From JBGAPI01 sp044221335 (GTDB lineage Bacteria > Pseudomonadota > Gammaproteobacteria > Xanthomonadales > Ahniellaceae), in assembly GCA_044221335.1 (NCBI GenBank), contig JBGAPI010000021.1, positions 15,372-79,371 on the forward strand: DNA of 64,000 nt, in the 5' to 3' direction. Made by a program: the position numbers and the translations under genes. This document shows positions 7,623 through 15,878 of this stretch, one piece after another (the first letter of the stretch is position 1; every line of letters begins with the position of its first letter). The notes beneath the pieces were generated by a model that searched no databases, was not told the DNA's origin, and saw only the letters and a program-made list of their open reading frames with translations.

Positions 7623-8372
7623 ATGACGACGCCCCTGATCCACATGTCCTCCATCGCCAAGATCTTCCACACCGATGAAGTCGAGACCCATGCGCTGTCC
7701 GGAGTGCATATCGACATCGCCGCCGGCGAGTACGTGTCGATCTCGGGACCCTCGGGCTGCGGCAAGTCGACCCTGCTGTCGATCCTCGGCCTGCTCGACT
7801 CGCCCTCGGGCGGCGAGTACACGCTGAACGGCACCCGGGTGGAGGCGCTCGATGCCAGCCAGCGCGCGCGGATCCGCAACCGCGAGATCGGCTTCATCTT
7901 CCAGGCCTTCAACCTGATCGGCGACCTGTCGGTGTTCGAGAACGTCGAACTGCCGCTGACCTATCGCGACGGGATGAGCAAGAACGAGCGTCGCGACCGC
8001 GTGCAGGAAGCGCTGGAGCGTGTCGGCATGGCGCACCGCACCCGCCACTATCCGGCGCAGCTGTCCGGTGGCCAGCAGCAGCGTGTCGCGGTGGCACGCG
8101 CCCTGGTCGGCAAGCCGTCCATCCTCCTCGCCGACGAGCCCACCGGCAACCTCGACTCGAAGAACGGCGAGGCGGTGATGACGCTGCTGGACGAGCTGCA
8201 CAAGGGCGGCGCGACGATCTGCATGGTCACCCACGACCCGCGCTACGCCGACTTCGCCGACCGCAAGATCTTCATGTTCGACGGCCAGGTCGTCGACGAG
8301 GACACGATGCACCGGCTGCGCAAGGAAGAAGACGAGCGCCTGTTCAAGCGAGCCGGCGCCGCCCAGGCCTAG
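7623..8372 (+). CDS. ABC transporter ATPase, MacB/LolD type (first)
   Basis: A 249-residue nucleotide-binding subunit with all canonical motifs. These are Walker A GPSGCGKST, Q-loop FIFQAFNLI, signature LSGGQQQRVAVARAL, Walker B ILLADEP, D-loop GNLDS and H-loop VTHD. A charged extension of about 20 residues (HRLRKEEDERLFKRAG) follows the core and is longer than in LolD. It powers FtsX/MacB-type permeases that move lipoproteins, peptides or drugs by mechanotransmission instead of membrane transport in the classic sense. It lies 88 bp after the adaptor and 85 bp before the first permease. Confidence 0.95.
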   Translation: MTTPLIHMSSIAKIFHTDEVETHALSGVHIDIAAGEYVSISGPSGCGKSTLLSILGLLDSPSGGEYTLNGTRVEALDASQRARIRNREIGFIFQAFNLIGDLSVFENVELPLTYRDGMSKNERRDRVQEALERVGMAHRTRHYPAQLSGGQQQRVAVARALVGKPSILLADEPTGNLDSKNGEAVMTLLDELHKGGATICMVTHDPRYADFADRKIFMFDGQVVDEDTMHRLRKEEDERLFKRAGAAQA

Positions 8373-8457
8373 CCGCCGTCGGGCGCTTGCGCCGGATGGG
8401 GCGCTTCGTTGTCGGGTCGACGCTGCAACGCCGGCCCCAAGGGAAAGCGGAGAAGAC

Positions 8458-10911
8458 ATGAATACCCTGCTGGAAGACCTGCGTTACGGCTGGCGGATGC
8501 TCTGGACCAAGCCGGCCTTCAGCCTGGCGGCGATCCTGACCCTGGCGCTCGGAATCGGCGCGAATGCCGCGATCTTCTCGGTGCTGAACGGCATGCTTTT
8601 GAAACCGCTGCCCTTCGTGGACGGCGAGCGCCTGGTGCAGGTCTACAACAGCTATCCGAAGATGGGCCTGCTGTACGCCGGAAGTTCGATCCCGGACTAC
8701 ATCGATCGCCGCGGGCAGGCCCCGGCGCTCGCCGACCTCGCGCTCTACACCGACACCAGCTTCAACCTCGCGTCCGGCGGCGGCGCGCAGCGGGTGGTCG
8801 GGATCAAGGCGACGCCATCGCTGTTTTCCACGCTGCAGGTGCAGCCGGCGATGGGTCGAGCCTTCAGCGAGGACGAGGCGATCGTCGGTCACGACAAGGT
8901 CGCGGTGCTGTCCTACGCCGCCTGGCGTGACCAGTTCGGGGCCGCCTCCGACATCCTCAGCCGCGACGTCCGCCTCAACGGCGAAAACTTCAAGGTCGTC
9001 GGCGTGCTGCCCGAGGGCTTCGGCTTCCCCAACCGCAACGTCGGCATCTACGTCCCGTTCGCGTTCTCCGACAAGGACAAGAGCGACGACGAACGCGGCC
9101 ACGAGTACTCGGACTCGATCGGCCGGCTCGCGCCCGGCGCCAGCATCGAGCAGCTGAACGCGCAGATGGATGCGATCGTGCAGCACAACGCCGACCGCCT
9201 CAGCGGCGCGCCCGGCGTCAGCGCCAGCGACATCGCGTTCTACCGCGAGGGCAACTTCACCGGCCGCGCGCGCAGCCTGCGCGACCAATGGGTCGGCGAT
9301 ACCCGCAACGTCCTGTGGATGCTGCAGGCGGTCGTCGGCCTGGTGCTGCTGATCGCTGCCGCCAACGTCGCCAACCTGATGCTGACGCGGGCCGCGAGCC
9401 GGCAGCGCGAACTGACCGTGCGCACGGCGCTCGGCGCGTCGCGCTGGCGCCTGGCGCGACAGCTGCTGGTCGAATCGCTGCTGCTGGCGACGACCGGTGG
9501 TGCGGTCGGAATCGCGCTGGCCTACGCCGGCCTCGCCGCGATGCGCGCGATCGGACTGGCGCAGAACCAGCTGTCGAGTCAGGTCGGCATCGACGCGCCG
9601 GTGCTCGGCTTCACACTGCTGATCTCGCTCGGCACCGGTCTGCTGTTCGGCCTGTTCCCGGTGTTCCAGCAGTGGCAGTCCGGCTGGAACGCGCTGAAGG
9701 AGGGCGGTCGCGGCAACGTCGGCGGCCGCGCCGCCGCCGGGACCCGCAACGTGCTGGTGGTGACCCAGCTCGCGGTCGCGGTGACCCTGCTGGTCGGTGC
9801 CGGACTGATGATCCGCTCGATCCTGCGCTCCGAACAGCAGGACCCGGGCTTCCGCAGCGAGGGACTGCTGTCGGTGCGGATCGACCTGCCGATGTCGCGC
9901 TACGCCGCCGACGCGACCAAGGCCGGGTTCTTCGAGCGCGCCCTGGGCGAGCTGCGCACGCTTCCGGGTGTCGACTCCGCCAGCTTCGTGACCGACCTGC
10001 CGTTCTCCGACAGCGACAGTACCTCGTCGTACAAGGTGGTCGGCCAGGAGACTCCCTCCGGTCAGCCGGGCCCGCATGGCCACATCCGGATCGTCGACGA
10101 GGACTATTTCCGGTCGATGAGCATTCCGGTCCTGGCCGGCCGTACGTTCACCGCCGCCGATGTCTCCGGCTCCGAGCCGGTGGTCGTGATCGACCAGCTG
10201 CTCCGCGACAAATACTTTCCCGGCAAGGACCCGATCGGCCAGCAGCTCGACCTTGGCTTCGTCAATCGGAAGTTCACCATCGTCGGCGTCGTCGCACCGG
10301 TGAAGATCCGCCGCCTCACCGACCAGGTGAAGAAGGAGAGCTACTTCATCAGCTTCCGCCAGGTGCCGGCGAGCAGCGGCTTCCTGCTGCTGCACGCCAA
10401 CGGCAAACAGGCCGGACTCGCCGATGCGATCCGCGCTGCAGTGCTGAAGGCCGACCCGGACCAGGCGGTGTACGACATCCGGACGCTGGACGCTCGGATC
10501 GCCGACTCGCTGCGCGAGCCGCGCGCCACGACCTCGCTGCTGCTGGTGTTCGCCGGCGTCGCGCTGGCGCTGGCCGCGGTCGGCATCTACGGCGTGCTCG
10601 CCTTCGCCGTCGCCAACCGCACCGGCGAGATCGGCGTCCGCGTCGCGATCGGCGCGCAGCGCGGCGACATCTACCGGCTGGTGCTGGGCCAGGGCGCGCG
10701 GATCGCCGCGGTCGGACTCGCGCTCGGCGTGGTCGGCGCACTCGCGCTGTCGCGCTTCATCGAGTCGGCGCTGTTCGGCGTCAGTGCCCGCGATCCGCTG
10801 ACCTTCGTCGCGGTGATCGCGACACTGTCGGCGGTCGCCCTGCTGGCCTGCTGGCTGCCGGCGCGGCGTGCCGCCGCGATCGATCCGCTGGTCGCGATCC
10901 GCTACGAATGA
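8458..10911 (+). CDS. Double-FtsX ABC permease 1 (MacB_PCD/FtsX, ADOP-like)
   Basis: An 817-residue inner-membrane permease built from two consecutive MacB-like units. Each has an N-terminal helix, a periplasmic core domain and a three-helix FtsX domain. TM1 is at ~20-42 (FSLAAILTLALGIGANAAIFS) and FtsX-1 at ~285-405, with the coupling motif RELTVRTALGASRWRLARQL. A second periplasmic core follows at ~430-650. FtsX-2 is at ~690-805, with GEIGVRVAIGAQRGDI and the family-typical end PARRAAAIDPLVAIRYE. AAGAGCGGAGAAG-like purines precede the ATG. This duplicated layout is that of ADOP permeases, though the PadR domain found on some of those is absent. It and permease 2 are the most canonical of the five. 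Confidence 0.93.
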   Translation: MNTLLEDLRYGWRMLWTKPAFSLAAILTLALGIGANAAIFSVLNGMLLKPLPFVDGERLVQVYNSYPKMGLLYAGSSIPDYIDRRGQAPALADLALYTDTSFNLASGGGAQRVVGIKATPSLFSTLQVQPAMGRAFSEDEAIVGHDKVAVLSYAAWRDQFGAASDILSRDVRLNGENFKVVGVLPEGFGFPNRNVGIYVPFAFSDKDKSDDERGHEYSDSIGRLAPGASIEQLNAQMDAIVQHNADRLSGAPGVSASDIAFYREGNFTGRARSLRDQWVGDTRNVLWMLQAVVGLVLLIAAANVANLMLTRAASRQRELTVRTALGASRWRLARQLLVESLLLATTGGAVGIALAYAGLAAMRAIGLAQNQLSSQVGIDAPVLGFTLLISLGTGLLFGLFPVFQQWQSGWNALKEGGRGNVGGRAAAGTRNVLVVTQLAVAVTLLVGAGLMIRSILRSEQQDPGFRSEGLLSVRIDLPMSRYAADATKAGFFERALGELRTLPGVDSASFVTDLPFSDSDSTSSYKVVGQETPSGQPGPHGHIRIVDEDYFRSMSIPVLAGRTFTAADVSGSEPVVVIDQLLRDKYFPGKDPIGQQLDLGFVNRKFTIVGVVAPVKIRRLTDQVKKESYFISFRQVPASSGFLLLHANGKQAGLADAIRAAVLKADPDQAVYDIRTLDARIADSLREPRATTSLLLVFAGVALALAAVGIYGVLAFAVANRTGEIGVRVAIGAQRGDIYRLVLGQGARIAAVGLALGVVGALALSRFIESALFGVSARDPLTFVAVIATLSAVALLACWLPARRAAAIDPLVAIRYE

Positions 10912-10957
10912 CGGTCCCCGGGACGCACGTGCCCGGCTAGAACCAAGAGGAACACCC

Positions 10958-13381
10958 ATGTTCTCCCAAGGATGGTTCGACTTGCGTCACGCGGCGCGGG
11001 TGCTGGCAAAGCGTTGGCGCCATTCGGCCCTCGTCGTGCTGACGCTGGCGCTCGGCATCGGCGCCGCCACCGCCGTGTTCGCCGTGCTGCGCCCGATCCT
11101 GCTCGAGCCGGTTCCCTACCCGAATGCCGACCGGCTGGTGCGCATCGTCGACCTGCGCACGGACGGTCGCCCGCTGTACAGCACCTTCGGCGACTTCCGC
11201 ATGCTGGCCGAGACCGCGCGGTCCTTCGACGCGCTGGCGGCCTACAAGGGCTGGCAGGCCGTGGTGGCCGGGGGCGGCCCGGCCGAACGGCTGTCGGGAC
11301 AGAAGGTCTCGGCGGACTTCTTCCGGACGCTGGGCATCAGCCCGGCGCTGGGGCGGGATTTCGTCGCCGGCGACGACCTGCCGAACGTCGCCCGCGTCGC
11401 GATCCTCTCCGACGCGCTGTGGCGCCAGCGCTTCGGCGCCGATCCCGCGATCCTCGGTCGCGCGATCCGCCTCGACGACGAGGCCTACACGGTGGTCGGC
11501 GTGCTGCCGGCCGGCTTCGGCAACGTGATGGATCCCGCGGCCGCGATCTACGCGCCGCTAGCCTACGATCCCGCCCTGCCCGCCCAGGGCCGCGAGTGGG
11601 GCCATCACCTGCGTGTCCTCGGTCGGGTCGGAACCGCCGTCACGCCGGCCCAGTTGAACGACGACCTCGGCCGCGTGCTGCAGGCGATGGCCACGCGCTT
11701 CCCGGACCAGCTGAAGGACGGCGGCATGCCGCGCGCGATGGCGCCGACCCTGCTCGCCGACGAGCTCACCGCCGGCGTCCGTCCGACCCTGACGGCGATC
11801 GCCGGCGCCGTGCTGCTGGTTCTTCTGATCGCCTGCGTCAACGTGGCCAACCTGCAGCTGGCGCGCTCGATCGAGGACCAGGGCGACCTCCGGATCCGGC
11901 AGGCCCTGGGCGCGGGTCGAACGCGCCTGCTCCGCGGCATCGTGCTGGAGAGCCTCGTCAGCGCACTCGCCGCCGCCGCGACCGGATTCCTCCTCGCCTG
12001 CAACATCGTCGCGCTGCTGCGCGCCATCGCTCCCGCCGAGCTGCCCGCGCTGGCGACGCTCTCGCCGGGCCCGCGCGATGCCGTGTTCGCCCTGGCGACC
12101 GCCCTCGTCGCCGCGCTGGTGATCGCCGCGCCGGCAGCGACCCAGCTGTTCGGCGGCGGCGACAACGAGCGGCGCACGCAGCGCGTGATCGGCGGACGGC
12201 AGCGGGCGCGGCGCGCGCTGGTGATCGCCGAGGTCGCCCTCGCGCTGGTGCTGCTGGTCGGCGCCGGCCTGCTGCTGCAGAGCGTGCGACGCCTGTTCGA
12301 AATCCACCCGGGCTTCGACAGCGCCGGCCTGGTCACGCTGCACGTGCAATCGGCGAGCCATCGCTTCGACGACGCCGCCGCGGCGCAGAGCTACGGTGAG
12401 CAGGTGCTGGACGCGGTGCGCGCGCTGCCCGGCGTGACCCGCGCCGCCTGGACCAGCCAGCTGCCGTTCTCCGGGGACTTCGACCAGTACGGCGTCAGCT
12501 TCGAGGCCGGCCCGGGCGAGCCGCCGTCCGGCGGCTACGGCGCGATGCGCTACGCGGTCAGTCCCGGCTATCTCGGCACCATGGGCATCGCGCTGCTCCG
12601 CGGTCGCGAGATCGGCGCGGACGACCAGGCCGGTACCGCGCCGGTCGCCGTCATCAGTGCCGCGCTCGCCCACGCACGCTTCGGTGATGCCGACCCGATC
12701 GGCAAGCGCCTGCACGTCGGCCGCACCGACCTGCCCTGGTTCACCGTCGTCGGCGTCGCCGCGGACGTGAAGCAGGCCTCGCTCCGCGACGACGACGGCG
12801 GCGCCGTCTACGTCGGCGCCGCGCAGTGGTACTTCACCGACACCTCGCCGACGCTGGTGGTGCGGACCGCCGGCGATCCGCTCGTCCTGGCGGCTGCGCT
12901 GAAGTCGACCGTCGCGGCGATCGACGCCGACCACGCCGTCGTGCGCGTGGCGGTGATGGACCAGCTGCTCAAGGCGAGCGAGGCCGAGCGCCGCTTCGCG
13001 CTGGCCCTGTTCGAGGCCTTCGGCGCGCTGGCGCTGCTGCTGGCCGCGGTCGGCGTGTACGGCGTGCTGGCCGCCAACGTCGTCGACCGTCGTCGCGAGA
13101 TCGGCGTCCGGATCGCGCTCGGCGCGCGGGCCGACAGCGTCGCGCGGCTGGTGATCCGCCAGGGCATGGGGATGATGCTGCCGGGCATCGCGCTCGGCGT
13201 GGTCGCGTCGCTGCTGCTGTCGCGCTTCCTGCAGAACCTGCTGTTCGGGATCGGCACCGCCGATGCGCCGACCTACGTCGTCATCGTGGCGCTGCTGCTC
13301 GTGGTGGCGCTCGCCGCCTGCTGGTGGCCGGCGCGCCGCGCCGCGACCGTCGATCCCCTGATCGCGATCCGCTCGGAATGA
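10958..13381 (+). CDS. Double-FtsX ABC permease 2
   Basis: An 807-residue permease starting at an ATG behind CCAAGAGGAAC; the frame is open upstream into the previous gene, but that part is not permease-like. Same two-unit plan: TM1 ~25-45 (HSALVVLTLALGIGAATAVFA), FtsX-1 ~275-400 (NVANLQLARSIEDQGDLRIRQALGA), second periplasmic core, FtsX-2 ~690-800 (REIGVRIALGARADSVARL). It ends PARRAATVDPLIAIRSE like permease 1, so both carry the canonical terminal motif. The first coupling motif is altered (EDQGDLRIRQALGA in place of RxxExxVRxALGA). It is 46 bp after permease 1. Substrate unknown. Confidence 0.92.
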   Translation: MFSQGWFDLRHAARVLAKRWRHSALVVLTLALGIGAATAVFAVLRPILLEPVPYPNADRLVRIVDLRTDGRPLYSTFGDFRMLAETARSFDALAAYKGWQAVVAGGGPAERLSGQKVSADFFRTLGISPALGRDFVAGDDLPNVARVAILSDALWRQRFGADPAILGRAIRLDDEAYTVVGVLPAGFGNVMDPAAAIYAPLAYDPALPAQGREWGHHLRVLGRVGTAVTPAQLNDDLGRVLQAMATRFPDQLKDGGMPRAMAPTLLADELTAGVRPTLTAIAGAVLLVLLIACVNVANLQLARSIEDQGDLRIRQALGAGRTRLLRGIVLESLVSALAAAATGFLLACNIVALLRAIAPAELPALATLSPGPRDAVFALATALVAALVIAAPAATQLFGGGDNERRTQRVIGGRQRARRALVIAEVALALVLLVGAGLLLQSVRRLFEIHPGFDSAGLVTLHVQSASHRFDDAAAAQSYGEQVLDAVRALPGVTRAAWTSQLPFSGDFDQYGVSFEAGPGEPPSGGYGAMRYAVSPGYLGTMGIALLRGREIGADDQAGTAPVAVISAALAHARFGDADPIGKRLHVGRTDLPWFTVVGVAADVKQASLRDDDGGAVYVGAAQWYFTDTSPTLVVRTAGDPLVLAAALKSTVAAIDADHAVVRVAVMDQLLKASEAERRFALALFEAFGALALLLAAVGVYGVLAANVVDRRREIGVRIALGARADSVARLVIRQGMGMMLPGIALGVVASLLLSRFLQNLLFGIGTADAPTYVVIVALLLVVALAACWWPARRAATVDPLIAIRSE

Positions 13382-13412
13382 GCGGCGTCCCGTTCGCCAC
13401 CGGAGTCCCTCG

Positions 13413-15836
13413 ATGAGCCTCGTCCGACTGATTCTCGCCGAAGCCCGCGCCGCGGCTCGCCGCCTGCTGCAGCGTCCGCAGCGCAGCCTGCTCGCGCTGG
13501 CGGTGCTGTCCTGCGGCCTGGCCTCGTTCCTGATGACGCTGGCGCTGCTCGACGCCTTCGTGCTGAAGCCGCTGCCGGTCGCCAACGCCGAGCGGCTGGT
13601 CGCGCTGTCCTACGCGCGGAGCGACAACGCCAGCAACATCCAGTACCTGCCGGCGCCGCGGATGGCGGAACTGCGCCCGCGGTTGTCCGCGCTCGAACGC
13701 AGCGCCGCCTTCACTCCGGCGACCGTCAACCTGCGCGACGACCACGGCGTCAACCGCTACAACGGCGCGGTGGTCACCCGCGAACTGCTCGGCCTGCTCG
13801 GCGTGCAGCCGGCGCTGGGGCGCGATTTCAGTGCCGACGACGACCGCCCCGGCGCCGCGGCGACCGTGCTGCTGTCCGACGCCGTCTGGCGCGACCGTTT
13901 CGAGCGCAGCCCCGACGTGGTCGGCAAGGCGGTGGTGGTGAACGGCCGCCCGGCGACCGTGATCGGGGTGCTGCCGCCCGGCTTCGGCTTCCCGGAACGC
14001 ACCCAGCTCTGGGTGCCGGCGCAGCTCGATCCGGGCGCGCCGAATCGCGACCTTGCGCTGGAAGGTCTCGGCCTGCTCCGCGCCGGCGCGACCACGAGCG
14101 ACGTCAAGCGCCAGTTCGACGAGTACTTCGCCGAGCGCGCGCGGGCCCAGCCCGACGAGGTCAACGAGCTGCAGGTCTCGGTCAAGACCCTCGCCAGCCG
14201 CTACGTCAATCCGCAGACCCGCGGCTATCTCTGGCTGATGTTCGGCACCGGCGCCTTCGTGCTGCTGCTGGCCTGCTTCAACGTCGCCAACCTGCAACTG
14301 GTCCAGGCCATCGCCCGCGAGCGCGAGACCGCGGTCCGGATCGCGCTCGGCGCCGGCAACGGCCGCCTCGCCGTCGCCGCGCTGCTGGAGGCGCTGTGGC
14401 TCGCGGTGGCCGCGACCGCGATCGGCCTGTGGCTGGCCCAGCTCGGCGTCGACACCGTGATCGGCCGGCTGATCGCGTTCGACGAGGGCCCCGGGATGAT
14501 GTTCGAGCCGCGCATCGATGGCCGCATGCTGGCCTACGCCGGCGCCGCCGCGCTGGCGACCGCGCTGCTGTCCGGCCTGCTGCCGCTGCTGCGCGTTGCC
14601 GGCGGCCGCTTCGGCCAGCGCCTGCGCGACGACAACCGCGGCGGCAATGCCGGCTTCGTGCGCTTCGCCCGTGCGCTGGTGATCGGCGAGGTCGCGCTGT
14701 CGGTCGTGCTGTGCGCCAGCGCCGCGGTGACCGCCGGCATGGTCGCCAACCTCGCCCGCTTCGACATGGGCATCCACGCCGATTCGAAGCAGATCCTCAC
14801 CGGCCGCGTCGCCGTGTTTCCGGAGAAGTACCCGAAGGGCAGCGACCAGGTCGCCTTCTTCGAACGGGTGGCGATGCGGCTGCGTGCCGAGCCGGGGGTC
14901 GAGGCGGTCAGCTACGCCAACATCCTGCCCGGCGACATCGGCGGCGATACCGACGTCCGCCTCGACGGACAGGCCGCGAGCGAGAAGCCGGCCCTCACAT
15001 ACACCGGCGCGGTCGACGACGGCTTCCTCGCGACCTACGGGGTGGCGTTGCGCAGCGGACGCTTCTTCGGCGCCGGCGATACCGAAGACGCCGCGAAGGT
15101 CGTCGTCGTGGACCAGCGCTTCGTCGATCAGGTCCTCGGCGGCAAGGAGCCGCTGGGCCGCCGGATCCAGCTCGACGCCAGCAACCCCGGCGGCCCCTGG
15201 CGCACCATCGTCGGCGTCGTCGAGGCGCTGCACATCGAGGACATCGACGATCCGCGCCGTCCGCTGGTGCTGGCCCCCTTCCGGCAGGCGCCGGAGCGCT
15301 ACGTCAGCTTCGCGATCCGCCTCGGCGGCAACGCCCACGCATTCGGTCCGACCTTCGCCCGGCTGGTGCAGGCCGAGGACGCCGACACCCCGGTGTACTG
15401 GCTGCGCACCCACGCCGAGGTGATCGACAAGGGCATGCTGGGCGAGATCGTGCTCGCCGAGATCTTCAGCGCCTTCGGCGTGCTCGGCCTGCTGTTGACC
15501 GGCGCCGGGCTGTACGGCGTGCTGTCGTTCACCGTCGCCCAGCGCACTCGCGAGATCGGTCTCCGCCGCGCGATCGGCGCGGGCACCGGCGCGCTGATCC
15601 GCGACATCGCCGGCCGCACCGCGATCCAGGTCGGCATCGGCCTCGTCATCGGCCTCGCGCTCGGCATTCCCTGGGGCCTCCTGCTCGGCCACGGGGATCC
15701 GAGCGGTACCGGCAGCAGCCCGCTGGCCTTCGTCCTGGTCGCCCTGACGATCGCGCTGACCGCAGCGATCGCCACCCTCGGCCCGACCCTTCGCGCGCTG
15801 TCGGTCGATCCGCAGGTCGCGCTGCGCCACGACTGA
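13413..15836 (+). CDS. Double-FtsX ABC permease 3
   Basis: An 807-residue paralogue of the neighbouring permeases with the same duplicated MacB_PCD-FtsX architecture. FtsX-1 has FNVANLQLVQAIARERETAVRIALGA and FtsX-2 has RTREIGLRRAIGAGTGALIRDI. The conserved proline-arginine end is lost: it finishes GPTLRALSVDPQVALRHD. TM1 (~27-48) is less LGIGAN-like than in permeases 1 and 2 (LALAVLSCGLASFLMTLALL). These changes place permeases 3 to 5 in a more diverged group that may contribute different periplasmic surfaces. The gene is 31 bp after permease 2, with no detectable promoter between. Confidence 0.9.
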   Translation: MSLVRLILAEARAAARRLLQRPQRSLLALAVLSCGLASFLMTLALLDAFVLKPLPVANAERLVALSYARSDNASNIQYLPAPRMAELRPRLSALERSAAFTPATVNLRDDHGVNRYNGAVVTRELLGLLGVQPALGRDFSADDDRPGAAATVLLSDAVWRDRFERSPDVVGKAVVVNGRPATVIGVLPPGFGFPERTQLWVPAQLDPGAPNRDLALEGLGLLRAGATTSDVKRQFDEYFAERARAQPDEVNELQVSVKTLASRYVNPQTRGYLWLMFGTGAFVLLLACFNVANLQLVQAIARERETAVRIALGAGNGRLAVAALLEALWLAVAATAIGLWLAQLGVDTVIGRLIAFDEGPGMMFEPRIDGRMLAYAGAAALATALLSGLLPLLRVAGGRFGQRLRDDNRGGNAGFVRFARALVIGEVALSVVLCASAAVTAGMVANLARFDMGIHADSKQILTGRVAVFPEKYPKGSDQVAFFERVAMRLRAEPGVEAVSYANILPGDIGGDTDVRLDGQAASEKPALTYTGAVDDGFLATYGVALRSGRFFGAGDTEDAAKVVVVDQRFVDQVLGGKEPLGRRIQLDASNPGGPWRTIVGVVEALHIEDIDDPRRPLVLAPFRQAPERYVSFAIRLGGNAHAFGPTFARLVQAEDADTPVYWLRTHAEVIDKGMLGEIVLAEIFSAFGVLGLLLTGAGLYGVLSFTVAQRTREIGLRRAIGAGTGALIRDIAGRTAIQVGIGLVIGLALGIPWGLLLGHGDPSGTGSSPLAFVLVALTIALTAAIATLGPTLRALSVDPQVALRHD

Positions 15837-15878
15837 ATCGCCCCACTCCTCACCGCGCTATCGACTGGAATCCCGACG

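Noticed and set aside
8344..10959. 871-codon open frame on the minus strand opposite permease 1
   Set aside because: Composition is typical of antisense to GC-rich genes (Asp/Gln/Arg/His blocks) and the plus-strand permease has clear domains.
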